A DNA stretch of 64,000 nt from Candidatus Nanoarchaeia archaeon (GCA_028716945.1 JAQUOT010000002.1:62001-126000), one strand, 5' to 3'; positions 18,024 through 27,855 are shown, counted from the stretch's first letter. Program-made: numbers and translations. Notes: generated from the letters alone by a model not told the origin.

Positions 18024-19239
18024 ACCTTAAAGCATCTACAGGTTTTAGTTTTGAAGCTTGTATAGCAGGCAACATTCCTGATAAACTCCCTATTACTAAT
18101 GAAAATGTTAATGCTCCAACAATTAAAATAGGAGGGAAACTTGCTCCAAGTAAACCTGTACCAATAAATTCTTGTGCAATAAGAACAACTACTTTACTTA
18201 TTCCTACTCCCAAGGTTATTCCAATTAATCCCCCAACCAGTCCAAGTAATCCTGATTCTAATAAGAATAAAGTTAAGATATCTGAATTTTTTGCACCAAT
18301 TGCTTTCATAATACCAATTTCTTTTGTTCTTTCTAAAACACTGGTATACATAGTGTTCATAATTCCAATTCCACCAACAACCAAAGAAATTGCCGCAATT
18401 CCAATTAAAACTGCTTGTACAATTCCAAATACTATTTTAAAAACATCTGCTAGTTGCTCTGAAGTTAAAATGTTAAAATCTTCTTCTCCTTCTTTTAAAC
18501 CTCTGTCTTTTCTCATTCTTAATTTAATTTCTTCTGCTATATCATTAACATTATCTCCATCTTGTACTTGAACAACTATCATAGAAATTATTTCAGGTTC
18601 ATTAAAAACTTCTCTCCATTTATCTAATGGCATAAATATTGCAGAATCATCTGCTTTATTACCAATTGTTTCTAAAGTTCCTACAACTTCAAACTTTTTA
18701 TCTTCAATTAATAATTTATCTCTTACTTTTACTTCTTTTTCAAATATATCTCCTGTACTTAAACCATAACCTGCCATAACAACATTAGTATCGCCTTGTT
18801 CTATTCTTCTTCCATCAGCTACTTTAATATTAGACATACTATCTACAATGCTTCTCATATCTTCTTCTAAAGGAATTCCATAAACATAAGTATATTTTAA
18901 TTGATCATCAAAATAAACTCTTCCCATTTTGAAATTTATAGGGACAACACCTTTTATTCCACCAATTTTTTCAATTAAATCAACATCGTGTTGTGTTATT
19001 TTTGCACTTGTAAATCCAGAGCCAGGAGGACCAGATAAACCAGCACCTGCAGTAATAGTTATTTTATCAGAACCTAATGTTTCAAATTGTTTAGAAATTG
19101 CATCTTGTAATCCTTGACCTAAAGATATTAAAGAAACAACAGCAGCAATTCCTATGAAAATACCAAGCATAGTTAGCCAAGATCTAACTTGTCTTTTCTT
19201 TAAATTCGTAAAAGCTAAAGTAATAAAATCTAATATCAT
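18016..19239 (-). CDS. MacB/FtsX-type ABC transporter permease
   Basis: RSWLTMLGIFIGIAAVVSLISLGQGLQ... SLVVGGIGIMNTMYTSVLERTKEIGIMKAIGAKNSDIL. Confidence 0.95.
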   Translation of the reverse strand: MILDFITLAFTNLKKRQVRSWLTMLGIFIGIAAVVSLISLGQGLQDAISKQFETLGSDKITITAGAGLSGPPGSGFTSAKITQHDVDLIEKIGGIKGVVPINFKMGRVYFDDQLKYTYVYGIPLEEDMRSIVDSMSNIKVADGRRIEQGDTNVVMAGYGLSTGDIFEKEVKVRDKLLIEDKKFEVVGTLETIGNKADDSAIFMPLDKWREVFNEPEIISMIVVQVQDGDNVNDIAEEIKLRMRKDRGLKEGEEDFNILTSEQLADVFKIVFGIVQAVLIGIAAISLVVGGIGIMNTMYTSVLERTKEIGIMKAIGAKNSDILTLFLLESGLLGLVGGLIGITLGVGISKVVVLIAQEFIGTGLLGASFPPILIVGALTFSLVIGSLSGMLPAIQASKLKPVDALRYE

Positions 19240-19242
19240 TGT

Positions 19243-19617
19243 TCATTCTTTTTTCACCAAGTCTGAGAGTTCCATCTCTCCAATTTCTAACTGCCTTTTA
19301 ATTTCTTTGTTTACTTTATCTTCTTTAAGTATACTTAATTTTTGACCAGTTCTTAATACAAGATAACAATGTGTTCCTTTTATAGTATCTATTATTCCAT
19401 TCAGTGCATAGAAGGAACAAGCAGAAGTAAGTAAAATATTTGTTACTAAACTCCCTCCTGCCATTAATTTATAAGAATATGGTTGATCTCCTGAAAAAAC
19501 ATCTATTATTTTTTGTAAATTTAAATTTAAAAGAGGTTGAACAGACACATAAGTTAATACCTCAGATACTGCTGTATTAGCAACACCCAATGCCCTATAT
19601 AAATTTTTGACTTTCAT
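19243..19617 (-). CDS. Hypothetical membrane protein
   Basis: Overlaps adjacent genes of the ABC locus; hydrophobic segments. Confidence 0.5.
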   Translation of the reverse strand: MKVKNLYRALGVANTAVSEVLTYVSVQPLLNLNLQKIIDVFSGDQPYSYKLMAGGSLVTNILLTSACSFYALNGIIDTIKGTHCYLVLRTGQKLSILKEDKVNKEIKRQLEIGEMELSDLVKKE

Positions 19618-20786
19618 TGTGCATGTTTCTTCTTTCCTTTCCTGTATTTTCTATAAATAAAAATTCCAGCCAGTATTACAATTATTGGTATAATATATCC
19701 GAATAAACTTCCTGAAATTAATCCTGCTTGTTTTGCTTCTTTAACAGAATAAACACTTGCATCGTAATTTATTACTTGAGTATAATCTTTGTTATTGGAA
19801 TCTTTATATGAAATTATTAAAGGTATTTTCATATTTCCTGATTTTGCTGGAATTAAATCAAATTTGATTGTATCATAATCATCTACATTTAAATCTCCAA
19901 TGTAAATTGTTTTTGTTGATACTGCTTTGAAATCATTGCTGTCTAACAAATTAATATTCAAGAATTTTAATTTTGTTAATCCACGATTAACTAATTTTAT
20001 TGTTATTGTACTTTTTGTATTTTGAATTAATTCATTTTTTTCTGTTGAAATATCTAAGTAAGGTGTTGCTGAAACAATTATTGTTATGAAATTAGATTCA
20101 TTATACATTTTTCCAAATTCATCATAATAAGTTATTACAATTGGAATCTTATAAATTCCTGCTTCTGCTTCAGGCATTGTAATTAAATCAAATACAATAT
20201 CTTCTGAACCAAAACTTGTAATTGTATCTACTGATTTTTGTGCTATTGATTCTGAAGGAGCAAAAGGTATTCCTGTTAAACTTAAACTAATTACAACATC
20301 TTTTAATGAAAAACTTGCTTTATTTTGTAAATGTAAAGTTAATTTTCCTGTGTTTCCTGAAGAAAATTGTTCTTGTTCTACTTTATCTACAACTAAAGTT
20401 GTTTCGATTGCTTTTACAAATACTTCAAAGGTTTCTTCTTCGTTATCATAACTTAAAGTTAAATCTTTATATCCTGTTCTTGCAGAACTTTCTGATTTTA
20501 TTCTGTATGAGAAGGTTACTGGTACTCCTGGCATTAACAAAGGAACTTTTACAGTATCATCAGTTTCTATGCTTAATCCAGATTCTGTATCTAACTCAAA
20601 TTCAGTATTTGTAATGTTTTTATAATCTTCACTTATTGCTTGGAAGGTTACTGTGAAATAATTTCCAGCCATTACAGGACTTGGTTCGTATTTTATCATG
20701 TTAACTGAAATATCACTTGCTGCACTAACTGCTGTCAAACTAATTAAAAGTACAATTATTCCTAATATTAAATTTTTAATTTTCAT
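19614..20786 (-). CDS. Secreted/surface CARDB/COG1361-like protein with C-terminal TM
   Basis: Signal peptide, repeated Ig-like beta domains, C-terminal GYIIPIIVILAGIFIYRKYRKGKKK. Confidence 0.7.
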   Translation of the reverse strand: MKIKNLILGIIVLLISLTAVSAASDISVNMIKYEPSPVMAGNYFTVTFQAISEDYKNITNTEFELDTESGLSIETDDTVKVPLLMPGVPVTFSYRIKSESSARTGYKDLTLSYDNEEETFEVFVKAIETTLVVDKVEQEQFSSGNTGKLTLHLQNKASFSLKDVVISLSLTGIPFAPSESIAQKSVDTITSFGSEDIVFDLITMPEAEAGIYKIPIVITYYDEFGKMYNESNFITIIVSATPYLDISTEKNELIQNTKSTITIKLVNRGLTKLKFLNINLLDSNDFKAVSTKTIYIGDLNVDDYDTIKFDLIPAKSGNMKIPLIISYKDSNNKDYTQVINYDASVYSVKEAKQAGLISGSLFGYIIPIIVILAGIFIYRKYRKGKKKHAQ

Positions 20787-21409
20787 TTTTTTAATTTTTT
20801 TATTCCACGTATCCTCTCATGAATAAGATGCCAATTTCCTATTAAATTAGAAGACTGATACTTATTGGAGCTACAAAACCATACCAGGGTAGCAAAAGGT
20901 TTTGCTTCTAAAGTATGAAGCTCAATACTCATTTTTTTAATTCCAATCTCCTTTAAAAAAAGACCATATTGTTCTGCAATATCATCAAAAGCAAAAACAG
21001 TAATCGGATCATCTTTAAATCTATTCGTAGGTATTGCTATCGGTTTTATCTCAACAGAATCTTCCAATGATTTTTCTATTTGTTTTTTAGTAATATAAAA
21101 CTCTTCTGCCTGTGTAGGAATAGAGGTTATGGTTTTAATATCAGTTAAGACTGGTGAATTACGAGTTAAATATACTCCATTTTTAGTATAAATAATCCCT
21201 TCTCTAACCCAATTAGCATTATTAGATATATAGGCCCCTTTTCCTTCTTGTATTCTTAATTTTGCATTTTCTTCTAAAGAAATAATTTTATATCCTTCTT
21301 TTTCTAGCATAGATTTACCTTTTCCAAAAGGGAGTATTTCTATATAAGCTGAAGCTAGTACATCTGTGTTTATATCTTTTATTAGTTTACTCATTTTGTA
21401 TTTTACCAT
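20783..21409 (-). CDS. Hypothetical protein
   Basis: ORF within ABC locus. Confidence 0.55.
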   Translation of the reverse strand: MVKYKMSKLIKDINTDVLASAYIEILPFGKGKSMLEKEGYKIISLEENAKLRIQEGKGAYISNNANWVREGIIYTKNGVYLTRNSPVLTDIKTITSIPTQAEEFYITKKQIEKSLEDSVEIKPIAIPTNRFKDDPITVFAFDDIAEQYGLFLKEIGIKKMSIELHTLEAKPFATLVWFCSSNKYQSSNLIGNWHLIHERIRGIKKLKK

Positions 21410-22058
21410 CCCTCAACATGTATACTTTACTTGAGTATTTTGTTAATTCTTCGTTGTGAGTAACGATTATTATTGTTTTTCCTTGCTTGTTTAATTGTCT
21501 TAAAAAATCCATTACATTAACTCCTGTTTTTGAATCCAAGTTTCCTGTTGGTTCATCAGCTACTATGATTTCAGGATCATTTGACAAAGCTCTTGCAATT
21601 GCAACTCTTTGCTGTTCTCCACCAGATAATTCATTTGGTCTATGATCTAATCTTCCTGCTAATCCAACCATTCCAAGTAATTTTGCTGCTCTTTCTTTTC
21701 TGATTTCTTTTGGAATTTCTTGGAACATCATGGGTAATTCTACATTTTCTAATGCGGTTAAAGTTGGAATTAAATTAAATTTTTGAAAGATAAATCCTAT
21801 TTTTTTACCTCTTATTATAGCTAAATCTGATTCTTCTAAATGTGAAATATCTTGATTTTCTAATAAAACAGCACCTGAACTTGGAACATCTAAGCATCCA
21901 ATCATATTCATTGTAGTAGATTTACCAGAACCAGAAGGACCCATAATAGTGATAAAATCGCCTTTATTGACGTTTAAATTAATTCCTGCCATAGCATTAA
22001 CCTTTTCTTCTCCTATTTCATAGGTTTTCCAAACTTCATTTAAAGATAAAATTGCCAT
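21387..22058 (-). CDS. ABC transporter ATP-binding protein (MacB/LolD type)
   Basis: GPSGSGKSTTMNMIG, NELSGGEQQRVAIARAL, EIIVADEPTGNLD. Confidence 0.97.
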   Translation of the reverse strand: MAILSLNEVWKTYEIGEEKVNAMAGINLNVNKGDFITIMGPSGSGKSTTMNMIGCLDVPSSGAVLLENQDISHLEESDLAIIRGKKIGFIFQKFNLIPTLTALENVELPMMFQEIPKEIRKERAAKLLGMVGLAGRLDHRPNELSGGEQQRVAIARALSNDPEIIVADEPTGNLDSKTGVNVMDFLRQLNKQGKTIIIVTHNEELTKYSSKVYMLRDGKIQNE

Positions 22059-22152
22059 AAAAGGGTTATAACTCGACTTATTTATAAATGTTTCTATTAT
22101 AAAATGGTAACACTATCGTAATGTTTATATATTAGTTTAATGTTGAAAATAT

Positions 22153-22620
22153 ATGCCAAAATATAGAATACAATTAAGATTATCTTTTAAAGAACTCGAT
22201 AATATTATTAGTGAGTCTTCTTTCTATTCTGGGATATTTGATTTTCCAAATACAATTCATACTTCTTCTTCAAGAAGCGATAATGTAGAATATATAAAAC
22301 TAAAGAATGAAAATTTTCCTGTATCTGAAATAGAACACATTTTAGATCAAAATTATAGTTTAATTAAATTAAGCAAAAAGTTTAATCATATAAGTAGGTC
22401 TACTAAAAACTATATAGGTGAAATAGACAAGATAGTTAAAGAATACGAAAAAGCATTACTTAATTTATCTAAAAAGGAAGGGGATATTAATTTATCTAAA
22501 AAGGAAGGGGATATTAATTTATCTAAAAAGGAAAATAAGAGAAGGTCACACTCCCAACACAATAAATATGTCACTGAGTCTCGTACAAAAAACAAACCTT
22601 TAATAAATAAATTAATTTAA
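22153..22620 (+). CDS. Hypothetical protein with in-frame tandem repeat
   Basis: NLSKKEGDI x2 plus partial third copy. Confidence 0.55.
   Translation: MPKYRIQLRLSFKELDNIISESSFYSGIFDFPNTIHTSSSRSDNVEYIKLKNENFPVSEIEHILDQNYSLIKLSKKFNHISRSTKNYIGEIDKIVKEYEKALLNLSKKEGDINLSKKEGDINLSKKENKRRSHSQHNKYVTESRTKNKPLINKLI
22462..22533 (+). repeat. 27-bp tandem repeat, 2.7 copies
   Basis: aatttatctaaaaaggaaggggatatt at 22462-22488 and 22489-22515 identical, partial 22516-22533. Confidence 0.95.
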
Positions 22621-22621
22621 A

Positions 22622-23056
22622 ATGACAAATTCAATTAAAAAAACATTAGCAACTTTGGTTTTAGGTATAACTCTTGGATTAAGTTCTATTAATTGTGATC
22701 CAAAAACTAAGACTGAGCCAATCTTTGCTACAAAATTAGAGAATGGAGAAATAATTGGTTTTAAACATACAAAGGTTTATCCTTTTACTAAATTTTATCC
22801 TTTTAAAATTCCTTTTATAACAACAGAATTTGATATTTTGATGGTGCATAAACCAGATGGAAGAGAAATTGTATATACTGATTTAGATTCTAACTCAAAA
22901 ATAGATAAGATAAAAATATGTAAAAATAATTTATGTGTAGATTATGATAATGCCTCTATTGATGGAAAATTATTTTTGAAAAAAATAGCACAACCACAAT
23001 ATGATGCTTATTTAAACAAAATTACCGAAATTAAATTCGAATCTTATAAACTTTAA
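22622..23056 (+). CDS. Putative lipoprotein
   Basis: Hydrophobic N-terminus ending LGLSSINC, translationally adjacent to 22153 ORF. Confidence 0.5.
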   Translation: MTNSIKKTLATLVLGITLGLSSINCDPKTKTEPIFATKLENGEIIGFKHTKVYPFTKFYPFKIPFITTEFDILMVHKPDGREIVYTDLDSNSKIDKIKICKNNLCVDYDNASIDGKLFLKKIAQPQYDAYLNKITEIKFESYKL

Positions 23057-23934
23057 TTAATTAATCCTAGAATATAACTTAAAGCATGGCTTGCTCTTAA
23101 TGGTTTTTTAGTTTCTTGTGTTAATCTAAAACTATAATCTAATTTATCTCTTAATTCTTGACTTAAACCAAATTTATCATTTCCGAATATTAAAGATATT
23201 TTTTTATCTTTATTTTTAGAATAAAATTCTTTAAAGTCTTTATCATCTTTTTCAGAATTTATAGAAAAACCAATTTTAATTCCATCTAATTTTTTATTGA
23301 TATTCAATGTAAACTTTTCATAAGGAATTCCTTTAGCTTCCTGTTTTGCCTTATTTATCAAAGGATCAATATTTTTTTCAGTAAGAATATTCAAAGGTAC
23401 CTCAAAAATATAACACAATCTTAAAAAATCTTTTATTTCTTCTATATTTTCAGGATTTTCCATGACGATTTCAAAGTTTAATTTTTTCTTTTCCATTTTG
23501 AACTTTTCCCAATAATTAAAAGGAGTAATGAATACTCTATAATAAGGTTTTTCTTTTTTAATGAATTCAATATAAATAACTTTTTCAGGATTTTCAGAAA
23601 ATTTTGAGTTTAAAGCAGAATTTACTTTTTTAATTATCTCTTTAGAAGATATTGGAATACTTGATATAAAATTAGTTTTAACCAAATGAGTTTTTATCTT
23701 TAAATCTGTAAAGGTTTCTTTAAAGGTTTTAAAATCAAAGGCTTTCCAATCTTGATACAAAGGTAATATTTTTTCTATTTCTTCAAAATATAATATTTTC
23801 TTAATATCTTCGCTAGTTTCTAGAATTAAGCCATTGTCTTCAGAGAATTTTGAATCTTTTAAACTGTCTTTTATCTTAGTTTTTAGTTTATTTACACTTA
23901 ATTCAAATTTATTCAATATTAGCAAGTATTTCAT
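23053..23934 (-). CDS. Putative SPOUT-fold RNA methyltransferase with N-terminal RNA-binding region
   Basis: ISLIFGNDKFGLSQELRDKLDYSFRLTQETKKPLRASHALSYILGLI knot-like C-terminus. Confidence 0.55.
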   Translation of the reverse strand: MKYLLILNKFELSVNKLKTKIKDSLKDSKFSEDNGLILETSEDIKKILYFEEIEKILPLYQDWKAFDFKTFKETFTDLKIKTHLVKTNFISSIPISSKEIIKKVNSALNSKFSENPEKVIYIEFIKKEKPYYRVFITPFNYWEKFKMEKKKLNFEIVMENPENIEEIKDFLRLCYIFEVPLNILTEKNIDPLINKAKQEAKGIPYEKFTLNINKKLDGIKIGFSINSEKDDKDFKEFYSKNKDKKISLIFGNDKFGLSQELRDKLDYSFRLTQETKKPLRASHALSYILGLIN

Positions 23935-23987
23935 ATTTTAATTAAAAGAATAAGCTATATAAATATTATTAAGGATTGTTTTAGTAA

Positions 23988-24069
23988 GTGGGTATGCTGG
24001 AGCGGTCAAACAGGACAGTCTCAAAAGCTGTTGCTTAGTGCTACTCAGGTTCGAATCCTGATACCCACA
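23988..24069 (+). tRNA. tRNA-Leu (CAA)
   Basis: Acceptor GTGGGTA/TACCCAC, anticodon stem ACAGT/GCTGT, loop CTCAAAA, long variable arm, T arm TCAGG TTCGAAT CCTGA. Confidence 0.93.
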
Positions 24070-24093
24070 TAAATAATCTTATATTACTAAACT

Positions 24094-24414
24094 ATGAAAG
24101 TATTATTCGTATGTAACCAAAATGAGAATAGAAGCAAGACTGCAGAAGAGTTATTTAAAGATAAATTTGAAACAAAATCTGTAGGATTATTCAATAGTAA
24201 ACCTATAACTGAAAAAGAGCTTTCTTGGGCTGATTTAGTGGTTGTTATGGAAGATCATCAAAGAACTGAAATAAGCAAAAGATTTCCAAAATTATACTTA
24301 CAAAAACAAATAATTTCTTTTAATATACCTGACGTTTATACTTACAATCAAAAAGAGTTAATAGCTATTTTAGAAGATAAATTTGAAGATATTATACTTC
24401 TAACCAATCATTAA
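24094..24414 (+). CDS. Low-molecular-weight phosphatase-like protein
   Basis: VLFVCNQNENRSKTAEELF (CX5R P-loop). Confidence 0.75.
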   Translation: MKVLFVCNQNENRSKTAEELFKDKFETKSVGLFNSKPITEKELSWADLVVVMEDHQRTEISKRFPKLYLQKQIISFNIPDVYTYNQKELIAILEDKFEDIILLTNH

Positions 24415-24418
24415 ATTG

Positions 24419-24778
24419 TTAAAAAACATCTAAACTTGCTTTAATAGCATAGTCTACTTTTTCCATAATATTATCATCTAATTTTTTTAATTTTTTAATC
24501 ACCCTTATTTTATCAATGGTTCTTATTTGATTTAAGAGTATAGTAGAATCTTTCTCTAATCCAGATTCTTTTGAAAAAATTTGTACATTTGTTGGAAACT
24601 CTTTTTCAAAAATCTTAAAAGTTATCGGAGCGATTATTATGGTGGGGCTATATTCGTTACCAACATTATTTTGTATAACTACCGCAGGTCTTATTTTTCC
24701 TTGTTCACTTCCAATTACAGGATCTAAATTAACTAATATTAAATCTCCTCTTTTTATATTAATCATCTTTAATCCCAA
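24419..24778 (-). CDS. MazF/PemK-family toxin
   Basis: KRGDLILVNLDPVIGSEQGKIRPAVVIQNN...LLNQIRTIDK. Confidence 0.93.
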   Translation of the reverse strand: MGLKMINIKRGDLILVNLDPVIGSEQGKIRPAVVIQNNVGNEYSPTIIIAPITFKIFEKEFPTNVQIFSKESGLEKDSTILLNQIRTIDKIRVIKKLKKLDDNIMEKVDYAIKASLDVF

Positions 24779-24993
24779 TCTTTATCTGCTAAAGACCATT
24801 CTTTGTGAAGACTAATAGTTTCTTTAGCCATTTCTATATACCCTTCTTTTAACAATTGTTTTTGTTTTCTTTTTTGATCTTCTATATTATGCATCATTTT
24901 TAGTATAACCTCTTCATAAGTTTCATTTTCTTTCTCTTTCATTTTATTAAGAGAGTCTTTGACATTTTCTCTTAATTGAATTGTTGTTACCAT
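24769..24993 (-). CDS. RHH-type antitoxin paired with MazF
   Basis: VTTIQLRENVKDSLNKMKEKENETYEEVILKMM; overlaps toxin gene. Confidence 0.8.
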   Translation of the reverse strand: MVTTIQLRENVKDSLNKMKEKENETYEEVILKMMHNIEDQKRKQKQLLKEGYIEMAKETISLHKEWSLADKDWD

Positions 24994-24996
24994 ACA

Positions 24997-25017
24997 ACTA
25001 TAGTATGACTATAGTAT
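24997..25017. promoter_or_regulatory. Candidate TA operator: tandem ACTATAGTAT
   Basis: ACTATAGTAT at 24997-25006 and 25008-25017 (11-bp period), each with palindrome ACTATAGT, beside the TATA box of the antitoxin gene. Confidence 0.6.
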
Positions 25018-25084
25018 ATAAACTTTTCGTTTTTATAGAACTATCTAATAGAATATAAAACAAATAAAAAAAATTTTAGTAGAT

Positions 25085-25276
25085 TTAGTTTGTTGTTACA
25101 TTTACTGCTTTAGGTCCTTTGTCTCCTTGTTCCACATCAAATGTTACAGAGTCACCATCATGCAAGGTTACGCCTTCTGCGATTCCTGTCTTATGCACGA
25201 AGTAATCCTTTCCATCTTCTGCGGTTATGAAACCGAACCCTTTCATTGTGTTGAAATATTTTACTTTTCCGTTCAT
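25085..25276 (-). CDS. Cold shock domain protein (CspA type)
   Basis: MNGKVKYFNTMKGFGFITAEDGKDYFVHKTGI...SVTFDVEQGDKGPKAVNV. Confidence 0.96.
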   Translation of the reverse strand: MNGKVKYFNTMKGFGFITAEDGKDYFVHKTGIAEGVTLHDGDSVTFDVEQGDKGPKAVNVTTN

Positions 25277-25366
25277 TTTTGTTTTAAATTGTTATATTAT
25301 GAAGTTATTCTCTGTTTTTAAATATAACTATTTTGGTTTTAAACCCTAATATCTCTTTTAAGATAG

Positions 25367-25615
25367 TTATCTATCATAAATATTCTTTCTATGTCCTACT
25401 TTTAATATAAAGATATTCTCTTTTTCTATATTAAATATAATCCTATAATCCCCCACTCTTAATCTAAAATTTCCAGAATCTTTTAATTTTTTAATGTCTT
25501 GTTCATAAGGATTTTCTATTAATTCATCAACTTTTTTTAGAATCCTATGTGCAGTTAAATTTTCTAGTTTATTAAGTTCATCTAAGGCTTTTTGAGTCCA
25601 ATTTACTATAAACAT
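25367..25615 (-). CDS. RelE-family toxin
   Basis: WTQKALDELNKLENLTAHRILKKVDEL...FRLRVGDYRIIFNIEKENIFILKVGHRKNIYDR. Confidence 0.92.
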   Translation of the reverse strand: MFIVNWTQKALDELNKLENLTAHRILKKVDELIENPYEQDIKKLKDSGNFRLRVGDYRIIFNIEKENIFILKVGHRKNIYDR

Positions 25616-25833
25616 TATAATCCGAACCTTTTTTTTACTTCTTCATGAGAAACATATTTTTTAGCAGAAATTTGTTTTTTTGCTTCTTCAATATCTTGTT
25701 TGGTTTTTTCATTTAATTCTAAATCATCCTCTATCATTCTTTCTAAAATTTCATTATAGGTTTCTCTTTCAAATATTTTTAATCTATCTAGAACTTGTTT
25801 AGTCTGTGTTGAAATTTGTATTGTGGTTTGCAT
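25615..25833 (-). CDS. RHH-type antitoxin paired with RelE
   Basis: TTIQISTQTKQVLDRLKIFERETYNEILERMI; 1-nt overlap with toxin. Confidence 0.8.
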   Translation of the reverse strand: MQTTIQISTQTKQVLDRLKIFERETYNEILERMIEDDLELNEKTKQDIEEAKKQISAKKYVSHEEVKKRFGL

Positions 25834-25852
25834 TGTAATATCCTATAATAAG

Positions 25853-25868
25853 TTATAACTAGTTATAA
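25853..25868. promoter_or_regulatory. Candidate TA operator palindrome
   Basis: Perfect 16-bp palindrome TTATAACTAGTTATAA next to TATA box of antitoxin gene. Confidence 0.6.
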
Positions 25869-25951
25869 TATATAAATCTTTCTATTAACTATTTTAATAT
25901 ATTTTGAACTACTTCATTAACCATAACATTTAAATAGAACTTAACTTTATA

Positions 25952-25989
25952 CCGAGTAATCAATTACTTCTCATTAACTAATTACTCGG
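25952..25989 (+). promoter_or_regulatory. 5'UTR inverted repeat upstream of PIN-ATPase gene
   Basis: CCGAGTAAT ... ATTACTCGG (9-bp perfect arms, 20-nt spacer). Confidence 0.5.
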
Positions 25990-26030
25990 CAAACTAATGG
26001 AGAAATAGCTATTTAAATAGCTTTCGGAAA

Positions 26031-27821
26031 ATGCAAAAACATTTACTAGATACAAGCGTTGTAATAGAAAAAATCGCTTCTACTTTAATTAAAGAGAAGA
26101 AGCTTAAAGGTAAAATCTTAATACCCAATGCAGTAGTTTCAGAATTAGAAAATCAGGCAAATAATGGATTAGAAATTGGTTTTTTAGGTTTAGATGAAAT
26201 AGCAACATTACAAGAATTATCTAAAAGGAAAAAAATTAGTTTAGAATTTGTAGGTTCAAGACCAACAGTTGATCAAATATCTTTAGCAAGGTCAGGAGAA
26301 ATTGATGCTTTAATAAGAAATTTAGCTTATGAAAACAAAGCAACATTAATTACCGCAGATAAAGTAGAAGCAGCATCGGCAAAAGCCTTTGGAATATCTT
26401 TAAAATTTATTGAATCAAAAAAACCAGAAGCAAAATTAAACATAGAAAAATATTTTGATAAACATACTATGTCTGTTCATATTAAAGAAGATTGTCATGT
26501 ATTTGCAAAAAAAGGTCTTCCTGGTTCTTGGACTTTAGAAAAGTTAAAAGATAAATTAACAGGAAAAGAAGTTCAAAATTTAGCAAAAGATATAGTAGAA
26601 AAAACAAAAATGGATTCTAAATCTTTTATAGAAATTCAAAGACGTGGATCTACAATTGCACAATACAGAGAATATAGAATTGTAATTGTAAAACCTCCAG
26701 TATCAGATGGATGGGAAATTACTATTGTAAGACCAATTAAAAAATTAAACATAGAAGATTATAACTTACCTAAAGAATTATATGAAAGAATAAAAAGTAA
26801 AGCACAAGGAATGATAATTTCTGGAGAAACAGGCTCTGGAAAATCAACTTTAGCTCAATCAATTGCAGAATTTTATGTTAAGAATGGAAGAATTACAAAA
26901 ACAGTAGAATCTCCTAGAGACTTACAATTATCAGATGAAATAACACAATATTCAAAGAATTTTACAACAAGCGAAGAAATTCATGATATTTTATTTTTAT
27001 CAAGACCAGATAATTTAATTTTTGATGAAATTAGAGATACTCCTGATTTTAAATTATATATTGATTTGAGATTGGCAGGAAGTTCATGTATTGGAGTATT
27101 ACACTCAGCAAGCCCAATAGATGCAATTCAAAGATTTATTGGAAGAACAGAAGTTGGAATGATTCCAAGTGTTGTAGATACTTTATTATTTGCAGAAAAA
27201 GGAGCGGTTGCTAAAGTTTTAGTTTTAAAAATGTTAGTTAAAGTTCCAACAGGAATGACAGAAGCAGATTTAGCAAGACCAATAGTAGAAGTTAGAGATT
27301 TTCTTACAAATAAATTAGAATATGAAATTTATTCTTATGGTGAAGGTACTGTAGTAATTCCTATAACAGAAGATAATAAAGGTGAAAATCCTTTGAATGA
27401 TTTAGCAAGAAAAACCATAGAACAAGAATTAAAAAGATATGGAAAAGTAAAAGTTGAAATTCTTGGTCCTAATAATATAAGAATGTATATTAATAAAAAT
27501 AGAATAGGAGAAGTTATTGGTAAAGAAGGTTCTAATATCAAAGAACTTGAAGAAAAATTAGGATTACATATTGATGTAGAAGAAATACAAGAGCTAAAAG
27601 AAGTAATTCCTTACAAAATTTCTGAATCTAAAAAGTACATGATATTTTTAATAGATAGAAGTTATATTGGAAGAAGAGCAGATTTCTATTTAGAAGATGA
27701 TTTCTTGTTAAGTGCAATGGTTGGAAACAATGGAGAGATAAGAATTAATAAAAAATCAGCAATAGGAAATAAAGTAGCAGATTACATAGATATGAATAAA
27801 AAAGTAGAAGTCAAAATTTAA
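26031..27821 (+). CDS. PIN domain-PilT-type ATPase-KH protein (COG1855-like)
   Basis: N-terminal PIN (HLLDTSVVIEKIASTL), GMIISGETGSGKSTLAQSIAEF Walker A, C-terminal KH (IGEVIGKEGSNIKELEEKLG). Confidence 0.93.
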   Translation: MQKHLLDTSVVIEKIASTLIKEKKLKGKILIPNAVVSELENQANNGLEIGFLGLDEIATLQELSKRKKISLEFVGSRPTVDQISLARSGEIDALIRNLAYENKATLITADKVEAASAKAFGISLKFIESKKPEAKLNIEKYFDKHTMSVHIKEDCHVFAKKGLPGSWTLEKLKDKLTGKEVQNLAKDIVEKTKMDSKSFIEIQRRGSTIAQYREYRIVIVKPPVSDGWEITIVRPIKKLNIEDYNLPKELYERIKSKAQGMIISGETGSGKSTLAQSIAEFYVKNGRITKTVESPRDLQLSDEITQYSKNFTTSEEIHDILFLSRPDNLIFDEIRDTPDFKLYIDLRLAGSSCIGVLHSASPIDAIQRFIGRTEVGMIPSVVDTLLFAEKGAVAKVLVLKMLVKVPTGMTEADLARPIVEVRDFLTNKLEYEIYSYGEGTVVIPITEDNKGENPLNDLARKTIEQELKRYGKVKVEILGPNNIRMYINKNRIGEVIGKEGSNIKELEEKLGLHIDVEEIQELKEVIPYKISESKKYMIFLIDRSYIGRRADFYLEDDFLLSAMVGNNGEIRINKKSAIGNKVADYIDMNKKVEVKI

Positions 27822-27855
27822 ATATAGTTAAAAGACTATTACTTTTTTGAGTAAT

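Noticed and set aside
22462-22533. Possible CRISPR-like repeat
   Set aside because: Contiguous tandem repeat without spacers, in frame in a coding sequence
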